5,806 bases of DNA from DASPKW01 sp038244055 (GTDB lineage: Bacteria > Planctomycetota > Phycisphaerae > Tepidisphaerales > Tepidisphaeraceae). The stretch is taken from NCBI GenBank assembly GCA_038244055.1, contig JBBRTW010000453.1, forward strand, positions 1 through 5,806, read 5' to 3'. Shown piece by piece: positions 1 through 4,269 of this stretch (its first letter is position 1; every line of letters begins with the position of its first letter). The translations under genes and the position numbers were made by a program. The notes below the pieces were generated by a model that did no database searches, was not told where the DNA came from, and saw only the letters and a list, made by a program, of their open reading frames with translations.

Positions 1-9
1 ACTGGCCAT
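1..9 (-). CDS. 5' end of a gene leaving the window (first 3 codons)
   Basis: On the minus strand a perfect AGGAGG (21-16) is followed after 6 nt by ATG GCC AGT (9-1), so a gene starting Met-Ala-Ser very probably reads out of the left edge. Only three codons are visible, so no function can be given. The call rests on the SD strength, the ideal spacing and the absence of any competing gene here. The SD forms the 3' arm of the hairpin at 15-64. A short plus-strand reading frame across the same bases is not credible. Confidence 0.42.
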
Positions 10-14
10 CCGTG

Positions 15-64
15 GCCTCCTGTTGGTTGGTGACTTTAAGCACACCACCATTCTGACAGGAGGC
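15..64 (-). promoter_or_regulatory. SD-sequestering leader hairpin of the left-exiting gene
   Basis: GCCTCCTGT (15-23) and ACAGGAGGC (56-64) are perfect 9-nt inverted repeats. Inside them TGGT (24-27) pairs with ACCA (47-50) and GGTG (29-32) with CACC (43-46), leaving one bulged T and a 5-nt bulge (51-55). Read on the minus strand, the 3' arm contains AGGAGG six nt before ATG, and the 5' arm contains CCTCCT, the same sequence as the 16S anti-SD. The fold would hide the ribosome-binding site. No T-run follows on either strand, so it is unlikely to be a plain terminator. Regulation of translation is inferred. Confidence 0.5.
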
Positions 65-190
65 TACGTCTTGCGCAAATGCAGTAAGTCCAGCTACGGC
101 GCGGAGTTATGGGAGGGTCGGCTTATCTTGATGACATTAGGCCATGTGTCGATTCGATTCGCCCCACCTTGCGCTCCGCTGTTGCGGCCC

Positions 191-215
191 AAGAATGAAG
201 AATGGAAGGAATGAG
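191..215. repeat. Degenerate 7-nt repeat, AAGAATG family
   Basis: AAGAATG occurs twice in tandem (191-204), followed by a decayed related unit, GAAGGAATG (205-213). It is the first of three unrelated 7-nt-period tracts in this intergenic region. It is short, so chance cannot be excluded for this one alone. Confidence 0.45.
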
Positions 216-263
216 TACATGCGGTGCCCCCCCCTTGGCTCTCACTGCTCCCCCCCAACCTTG

Positions 264-285
264 CCCTGAGCGAAGCCGAACGGGG
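264..285. repeat. Dispersed GAGCGAAGCCGAA-type repeat fragment
   Basis: The stretch begins CCCTGAGCGAAGCCGAA and ends CGGGG. It strongly resembles a short palindromic intergenic repeat (CCCTGAGC...GCCGAAGGG) that I recall from many environmental bacterial genomes. The CCC/GGG ends and the central GC-GAA-GC allow a small hairpin. The extra C in CGAACGGG would be a decay from the usual form. The identification is from memory and was not searched. Confidence 0.4.
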
Positions 286-329
286 CGGCCCAGAGAAAGC
301 CCAGCCCACCATCCCGCGTTTGGGGCAAG

Positions 330-359
330 CAGGCAGTCGGCGGTACGCGGTAGGCAGTA
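330..359. repeat. Degenerate 7-nt repeat, TAGGCGG family
   Basis: Four consecutive 7-mers are in phase: CAGGCAG (330-336), TCGGCGG (337-343), TACGCGG (344-350) and TAGGCAG (351-357), then TA. The consensus is about TAGGCGG. The period of exactly seven over 28 nt, with no length change, is directly visible. Confidence 0.6.
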
Positions 360-420
360 AAAGCAAAGGCCCGATGCAGGCGGCGGACGGTGGCGGGGAC
401 GGCCGCACTACAAAGGGGGA

Positions 421-454
421 GTTGCGAGAACGAGTTGTGGGTTGTGAGTTGCGC
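421..454. repeat. Degenerate 7-nt repeat, GTTGTGA family
   Basis: GTTGCGA (421-427), a 6-nt unit GAACGA (428-433), then GTTGTGG (434-440), GTTGTGA (441-447) and GTTGCGC (448-454). The last three are in perfect 7-nt phase. The consensus GTTGTGA differs from the other two arrays nearby. Confidence 0.6.
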
Positions 455-784
455 ATGGAGTTCGCAAGCGGAGTCGCGCGGGAAAGCAGGCGGTCAATGC
501 GGTGAATTCGACCGCGGGCCGTGCATCGACAAGCGCACGGGGCGCAGCCCGGGCCGGGGAGCCCGCTGCGACGGCCGTCGACCGCGCGGCGACGATGGCA
601 AGCCCGAGCGGCTAAAATTGGATGGGCGCGGGGGCGAGGTGATGCCGTTGGGCGGGGCCCAGGGGCTCATGTTGCGCGGGTCGGAGAGGCGGGGTGGAAT
701 CCGCATTCGCGGCAAGCACATTTTGCATGTTGCGATTTGATCGCGAAAAGGGCCACAAAGCGATTTCGTCTTGTCTTCCATGAA

Positions 785-790
785 TACAAT
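785..790 (+). promoter_or_regulatory. Possible -10 element for the DUF4139 gene
   Basis: TACAAT matches the sigma-70 -10 consensus at 5 of 6 positions and lies at the start of the less GC-rich leader, about 80 nt before the chosen start codon. No good -35 hexamer is found at 16-18 nt (TTCGTC lies only 14 nt upstream), so the call is weak. Transcription from here would place the 800-813 hairpin in the mRNA leader. Confidence 0.27.
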
Positions 791-792
791 GA

Positions 793-825
793 CGTTACAC
801 GCGGTTCGCCGCGGGCGCGTTACAC
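793..825 (+). promoter_or_regulatory. CGTTACAC direct repeats flanking a UUCG-loop hairpin
   Basis: CGTTACAC occurs at 793-800 and again at 818-825, with repeat starts 25 nt apart. Between them CGCGG (800-804), TTCG (805-808) and CCGCG (809-813) form a 5-bp stem with a four-base loop. The arrangement lies 46-78 nt before the DUF4139 start codon and could be a regulator site or an mRNA leader structure. No bound factor can be named. Confidence 0.33.
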
Positions 826-856
826 TGCCCTGCGTGCCCATGGCGGATGATGAACC

Positions 857-865
857 AAGAAGGAG
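857..865 (+). promoter_or_regulatory. Ribosome-binding site deciding the DUF4139 start
   Basis: AAGAAGGAG ends 5 nt before the ATG at 871. It lies inside the longer open frame that begins at 847, and the ATG at 847 has no comparable SD. The start at 871 also puts the signal peptide at the very N-terminus. Confidence 0.8.
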
Positions 866-870
866 TTCCC

Positions 871-2496
871 ATGAATTGGAATCGGATGATCGCATGCGTG
901 GTCGTGTCGCTGAGTTCCGGCCTGCTTTGGGCCGATGAAACACCCTTGCCGAGCAAAGTGGAAACCGTCGGCCTGTTCAAGAACGGCCTGGCTGTGATCA
1001 AGCGATCGGTCGCCTGCCCCGGACCGGGCATCTACCGGATCGATGATGTGCCCAACCCGGTCCACGGGACGTTCTGGATCGAAAGCGCCGCAAAGGTTTC
1101 AATCACCGTTTCCAGCCGGCTGATTGAAGTCCCCAATCGCGCTGGGCAGAACGTCGATTTGCAGAATGAACTGGCCGGGAAGAATGTCACCGTCCACTTT
1201 CGCGAAGGCGCGATCCCGCCGGCGTCCGGCAGTGTCGTCGATCTACCGCCCGCCAAAGGCAGCAAAGCCTGGAACCGCACCTACGAACAGCCCGATTACC
1301 GTTCCTACGGCTATTACGGCGACATGAGCCGGGTGGCGAGCGGCAAGTACCTGATCCTCGACAGCGGAAAAGGCCGCACCTACGTCGATCTTTCGATGAT
1401 CGCGGCCGTCCGCGTCGACGGCCAGGGCGATACGGTGAAGAAACGCGTGCCCGTTTTGATCCTCAATGTCGAGGGCGACAAGAACCAGCCTACGCCCATC
1501 TACATCAGCTACCTCACCAAGGGCATGGCCTGGGCGCCAAGCTATCGGGTGGACCTGACGGATCCGAAGATGCTCGCGCTGGAGCAGGCGGCCGTCGTGC
1601 GCAACGAGCTTGAAGATGTCAAAGACGCCGAGATCCAGCTCATCAGCGGCTTCCCCAGCGTCCAGTTCGGCCACGTCGTCTCACCGATGTCGATGGAGAC
1701 GACCTTGGCGGGATTTTTCAGCCAACTCAATCAGCGCGTGGGCCAGGGAAATTCGCTCATGAGCAACGGGACCCAGCAGGTTGCGTTCAATCGCAGCGTC
1801 AGCGATCCCAGCGTCGACCTTTCCGCAACGCCCACCGGCGAAGGCGTCGATCTGCATTTCCAGTCGATCGGCAAACGCTCGCTGGGCGAGGGCGACGCCC
1901 TGAGCTTGAGCGTCGCCAAGGGCCAGGCCGAGTACGAGCGCATTGTCGAATGGATCATCCCCGATACGCGGAACGTCGACGGCCGTTACGAGCGCCAGGA
2001 CTCGGACAAGTATCAGGATGCCGCCTGGGACGCCGTGCGCTTCAAGAACCCACTTGGCTTTGCCATGACCACCGCGCCCGCGGCCATCTATACCGGCGGC
2101 CGCTTCAACGGCCAGCAGCAGAGCTTCTGGGTCAACAGCGGCGAGCAGACGACCCTGCGCATCACCAAGGCGCTTTCTCTGCGCACCCGTGCCATCGAGC
2201 AGGAAGACCAGAGCAAGGACCGCGATTTGGTCTACATCGGCGGCCACCAGTTCCGCAAGGTCACCGTCAAAGGTGAACTGCATGCCAACAACCACCGCAA
2301 GGAAGACGTCAAACTCGTCATCCGCCGGCAGTTCTCGGGCGACCTGATCAAAGCCGATGGCGATCCGAAGATCGGCCTGCGCGAAGAGGGCGTTTACTCC
2401 ATCAATCGCCGCTACGAAATGAACTGGACCCTCCCCCTCAAGAGCGGCGAGGAGAAAACACTGAATTACCAATACACAGTTTTGATCGCCAATTGA
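871..2496 (+). CDS. Secreted DUF4139 domain protein
   Basis: A 541-residue exported protein of the DUF4139 family, whose molecular function is not established. Residues 1-21 look like a Sec signal peptide: short polar n-region, VVVSLSSGLL core, cleavage after LWA. An N-terminal beta-rich part follows with the 'VGLFKNGLAVIKR' motif usual for the family. The central DUF4139 signature is at about residues 210-265: ISYLTKGMAWAPSYRVDL, then VVRNELEDVKDAEIQLISG, where the family usually reads 'NTGEDW.DV.L.LSTG'. The C-terminal beta domain (about 460-541) ends with a typical 'W.L.L.SGEEKTL.YQYTV' strand. The long coiled coil of MuiA-type relatives is absent. The gene stands alone on its strand, with a terminator-like hairpin after it. 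Family assignment is firm; a role at the cell surface or in the periplasm is inferred from the signal peptide only. Confidence 0.88.
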   Translation: MNWNRMIACVVVSLSSGLLWADETPLPSKVETVGLFKNGLAVIKRSVACPGPGIYRIDDVPNPVHGTFWIESAAKVSITVSSRLIEVPNRAGQNVDLQNELAGKNVTVHFREGAIPPASGSVVDLPPAKGSKAWNRTYEQPDYRSYGYYGDMSRVASGKYLILDSGKGRTYVDLSMIAAVRVDGQGDTVKKRVPVLILNVEGDKNQPTPIYISYLTKGMAWAPSYRVDLTDPKMLALEQAAVVRNELEDVKDAEIQLISGFPSVQFGHVVSPMSMETTLAGFFSQLNQRVGQGNSLMSNGTQQVAFNRSVSDPSVDLSATPTGEGVDLHFQSIGKRSLGEGDALSLSVAKGQAEYERIVEWIIPDTRNVDGRYERQDSDKYQDAAWDAVRFKNPLGFAMTTAPAAIYTGGRFNGQQQSFWVNSGEQTTLRITKALSLRTRAIEQEDQSKDRDLVYIGGHQFRKVTVKGELHANNHRKEDVKLVIRRQFSGDLIKADGDPKIGLREEGVYSINRRYEMNWTLPLKSGEEKTLNYQYTVLIAN

Positions 2497-2557
2497 AGAA
2501 TTAAGAACTGTATTTGTCGCAATCGACGGCCATCGCGACATGCAAGGCGCAATGAAA

Positions 2558-2581
2558 GACGGGAGCCGATGGGCTCCCGTC
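2558..2581 (+). terminator. Terminator-like hairpin after the DUF4139 gene
   Basis: GACGGGAGCC (2558-2567) and GGCTCCCGTC (2572-2581) form a perfect 10-bp stem with a 4-nt loop. TTTT (2589-2592) follows after 7 nt, and AATGAAA precedes the stem. It lies 62 nt after the stop codon, between convergent genes. The gap before the T-run makes it a suboptimal intrinsic terminator. It has no comparable T-run for the opposite direction. Confidence 0.62.
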
Positions 2582-2597
2582 GCTCGAGTTTTAACCC

Positions 2598-2760
2598 GAA
2601 TAATTCAGAGAACCACGAAAAACACGAAGGGCACGAAGAAGAGCGGAGGAGGGTAGAAATGTCATTTGCGCAACATGCATTCACCGTCTGCCGACTTTTT
2701 GACTGTAAGTCCTTCGGTTCATTCCTCTTCGTGCATTTCGTGTTTTTCGTGGTGAATAAT
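2598..2760. repeat. CACGAA-type palindromic element with flanking 7-bp repeats
   Basis: Inverted arms at 2612-2639 and 2726-2753 match at 26 of 28 positions, including a perfect 17-nt block (ACCACGAAAAACACGAA and its complement) and a 9-nt block (GCACGAAGA). Each arm is made of three 9-nt units of the form NNCACGAAN. The centre (2640-2725, 86 nt) is unrecognised. GAATAAT occurs at 2598-2604 and 2754-2760, on either side, like a target-site duplication. I recall similar CACGAA palindromes in many environmental genomes. No transposase is encoded here. Confidence 0.6.
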
Positions 2761-2785
2761 CTGGGCGAATTTGGTCGAATGCGGC

Positions 2786-3574
2786 TTACTCCACCGGCCC
2801 GCCCAGGGCTTCATGCACGGTGCGTGGGGCGGTGACGACCAGGTTGCCGTTGTAATAACGGATCGAGGCCATTCCGCCGTTCTCGCGCCAGATCTCCGGG
2901 CGAATCGTTTCACGGATCATGGCCAGAAGGGCATCAGCGCGCTCGGCCTTGGTCGTGGTTTTCGCAGAGCCCTTGGCCGATCCGCCACCGCCGCCGCCGC
3001 CACCACCGCCGAACAATCCGCCACCGCCGCCGCCGCTGCCACCCCCGCCGCCGCGCCCGCTGCCGCCGCCGCCACTGCCACGGCTGCCCCCGCCTCCTCC
3101 GCCGCCGCTACTGCTGTTCGAGTTCAGGCTGAAATCCGGCGCTTGATCGAAATCCGGAATTTCCATCAGCAGATCATCCACCGGATAGACCCGTGTGATC
3201 ATCTGCTGATCGGCGATCTCGGCCGTCGTCACTTCGATCACGCCCTCTTCGGCGTAATAGGTCAGGGGCACGCTCGGGCTCGCCTCGGTGAGCAGCACGC
3301 GCAGCACCTTCTGCAACTGCACGTCGCGCAGGCGGATATTTAAGACGGTGTCTTTGCCGATTCCCGCCGCTTCAAGAGCCCGCCAATTCACATGCAGGTT
3401 CACGGAGCTGATATCGCGCAGGAATTCGAATGCATCGACCAGGGTCGCCCCCTGGAGTTTCACTTCAGGGATGATCGTACTCAGCGCCCGCCTTGTCTGG
3501 GCCGAGCCGGCCGCGAAGGTCCATGAACTCATCCCCAGCACCGCCACCGCCACGACACAAGCCAGTCGACGCAT
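2786..3574 (-). CDS. Exported STN-domain protein with poly-glycine linker
   Basis: A 262-residue secreted protein of unknown function, of a style common in Planctomycetota. Residues 1-22 form a signal peptide (MRR, VVAVAVLGM core, cleavage near FAA). Residues about 30-120 resemble the STN/secretin N-terminal fold: VKLQGATLVDAFEFLRDIS, VNWRALEAAGI, LRDVQLQKVLRVLL, then GVIEVTT. 'YPVDDLL' follows, as in repeated secretin-like modules. Residues about 155-200 are almost only Gly and Ser. The C-terminal piece (about 210-262) has IRETIRPEIWRENGG, YYNGNLVVTAP and VHEAL, a conserved module of this group. There is no secretin pore domain, so it is not an outer-membrane channel. The start at 3574 is preferred over 3604 because GGGAGG lies 5 nt before it and the signal peptide then begins correctly. 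It may bind a partner at the cell envelope; this is a guess. Confidence 0.8.
   Translation of the reverse strand: MRRLACVVAVAVLGMSSWTFAAGSAQTRRALSTIIPEVKLQGATLVDAFEFLRDISSVNLHVNWRALEAAGIGKDTVLNIRLRDVQLQKVLRVLLTEASPSVPLTYYAEEGVIEVTTAEIADQQMITRVYPVDDLLMEIPDFDQAPDFSLNSNSSSGGGGGGGSRGSGGGGSGRGGGGGSGGGGGGLFGGGGGGGGGGSAKGSAKTTTKAERADALLAMIRETIRPEIWRENGGMASIRYYNGNLVVTAPRTVHEALGGPVE
2978..3115 (-). repeat. GCC/GGC trinucleotide tract encoding poly-Gly
   Basis: A run of GGC/GGT-type codons with few interruptions, seen on the plus strand as CCGCCGCCACC patterns. It encodes about 45 residues of Gly with scattered Ser, Arg, Leu and Phe inside the STN protein. Such tracts change length easily by slippage, and units of three keep the frame. 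The plus-strand poly-proline reading frame is a shadow. Confidence 0.75.
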
Positions 3575-3579
3575 GTGAA

Positions 3580-3585
3580 CCTCCC
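3580..3585 (-). promoter_or_regulatory. Ribosome-binding site for the STN/poly-Gly gene
   Basis: GGGAGG on the minus strand lies 5 nt before the ATG at 3574 and decides this start over the upstream in-frame ATG at 3604, which has no SD. It is part of the short near-palindrome CCTCCGGGAGG (3590-3580). Confidence 0.75.
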
Positions 3586-3606
3586 GGAGGTTGGTATTGC
3601 GCAAGC

Positions 3607-3714
3607 CGATCAGAATTGCCCCAACAGGACAAGCCCGTTGTTAAAGCAGCGCGATCAGGAAATGCCGAAATCGGCCATCCAATCAGAGACATCTCCGATC
3701 AGACTGCCGATTGG
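3607..3714 (-). repeat. Dispersed CGATCAG...TGCC repeats in the STN gene leader
   Basis: On the plus strand CGATCAG occurs at 3607-3613, 3652-3658 and 3696-3702, each followed within 3-6 nt by TGCC. A variant CAATCAG occurs at 3680-3686. All fall in the 171-nt gap between tatA and the STN gene. Short hairpin arms (TGCC...GGCA at 3720-3705, GCCGA...TCGGC at 3664-3675) overlap them. Repeated operator sites or leader elements are possible; decay of an older repeat is the alternative. Confidence 0.4.
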
Positions 3715-3745
3715 CATACCAAGGTTCAGACACAGCGAAACCGGT

Positions 3746-4084
3746 TCAGGTTTGCGGCGTGGCCGAAGAATTTTCCACAGGCTTGCCGGTGTAGGGGTCA
3801 AACTTGAATTGCGGCGTGGCGGGGGCCGGCTGGGTGCCCTGGGCCGTAAGCATCGGGGCCTGCGGGGTTTGCGCGGTGATCTGGGCAGGGGCGGCCGGGG
3901 TGGGGTCCACCTGCTTCACATCTTCTTCTTCCACACCCTTGAGGCCTTTCTTGAATTCCATGATGCCTTTGCCAAGGCCGCGGCCGACCTCGGGCAATCG
4001 CTTGCCGAAGAGCAGCAGGCCAATGGCCGCAATGATGATCCATTCAGCCCCGCCGGGCATGCCAAGTGCGATCGGATGAAGCAT
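3746..4084 (-). CDS. tatA: Twin-arginine translocase subunit TatA
   Basis: A 112-residue TatA/E-family membrane protein. TatA protomers assemble at the TatC-containing complex and let folded proteins with twin-arginine signals cross the cytoplasmic membrane. A short N-terminus leads to GGAEWIIIAAIGLLLFG (about residues 11-27), the single membrane helix with the conserved Gly-Gly-x-Glu start and Phe-Gly hinge. KRLPEVGRGLGKGIMEFKKGLKG (about 28-50) is the amphipathic helix, then an acidic patch VEEED. Residues about 56-112 are a Pro/Ala/Gln/Thr-rich tail ending with FKFDPYTGKPV, longer than in a minimal TatA. The start has GGAGG (4094-4090) 5 nt upstream. tatA has its own promoter at the end of rluD; no tatC or tatB is in view. 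It is TatA rather than TatB by its short helix and FG-x-x-x-LPE motif. Confidence 0.93.
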   Translation of the reverse strand: MLHPIALGMPGGAEWIIIAAIGLLLFGKRLPEVGRGLGKGIMEFKKGLKGVEEEDVKQVDPTPAAPAQITAQTPQAPMLTAQGTQPAPATPQFKFDPYTGKPVENSSATPQT

Positions 4085-4161
4085 AAAAGCCTCCAGTACA
4101 GAGAGTTACAACCAATGGGCTACCGTGGATCGACTCAAGGATCTATCTGACCGCCGACGCG

Positions 4162-4210
4162 GGAACTTGTTCTCGTTCCTAACCGTCATGGCACGGGAAC
4201 AATGCCCGCG
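4162..4210 (-). promoter_or_regulatory. tatA: Two hairpins in the tatA leader
   Basis: On the minus strand CGCGGG (4210-4205) can pair with CCCGTG (4197-4192) around a 7-nt loop, with one G-U pair. GGAAC (4179-4175) pairs with GTTCC (4166-4162) around an 8-nt loop. An alternative GAAC/GTTC pairing within 4164-4173 would compete with the second. They lie in the roughly 150-nt leader expected from the TATAAT promoter. No known riboswitch class is recognised, and the stems are short. Confidence 0.3.
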
Positions 4211-4240
4211 ACCCTGGCCCAAGGCCATTCGTACCATCCC

Positions 4241-4269
4241 ATTATACGTCAGATGGCCCGGAAGGTTAA
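4241..4269 (-). promoter_or_regulatory. tatA: Sigma-70-type promoter for tatA overlapping the rluD stop
   Basis: On the minus strand a perfect TATAAT (4246-4241) is preceded at 17 nt by TTAACC (4269-4264), which matches TTGACA at 4 of 6 positions. The -35 contains the rluD stop codon TAA (4268-4266). Transcription should start near 4235, giving a leader of about 150 nt before tatA. This makes tatA transcription independent of rluD read-through. Confidence 0.6.

Larger units (their letters stand above)
65..846. other. Long region with no convincing gene
   Basis: Open frames on both strands here are short, overlap each other, are rich in Arg/Pro/Gly/Ser and show no recognisable domain. The first part (about 190-460) holds several short-period repeat arrays, two C-runs (227-234 and 250-256) and a dispersed-repeat fragment. 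The middle (about 490-700) is very GC-rich, with a 12-nt palindrome CGACGGCCGTCG at 569-580 and runs such as CCCGGGCCGGGG. The last part (about 720-846) is less GC-rich and looks like promoter and leader for the downstream gene. I recognise no tRNA, SRP RNA, RNase P RNA or tmRNA. Confidence 0.6.

Noticed and set aside
23..214. Plus-strand 63-codon frame at the left end
   Set aside because: It begins inside the hairpin loop, runs into the AAGAATG repeat and shows no recognisable protein pattern.
494..943. Minus-strand frame of 149 codons before the DUF4139 gene
   Set aside because: Arg/Pro/Ser-rich translation of GC-rich DNA overlapping the start of a real gene on the other strand, without family similarity or SD.
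1681..2541. Long minus-strand open frame of 286 codons opposite the DUF4139 gene
   Set aside because: It is a shadow of the high-GC coding strand: composition is Ala/Leu/Val/Asp with no domain or SD, and it overlaps a well-supported gene on the other strand.
2569..2835. Small frames with His-Glu-Lys repeats across the convergent gap
   Set aside because: They are translations of the 9-nt CACGAA units on both strands, which stay open because 9 is a multiple of 3; no SD or domain supports a gene.
2919..3146. Plus-strand poly-proline frame
   Set aside because: It is the complement of the poly-Gly codons of the STN protein; there is no domain and no SD.
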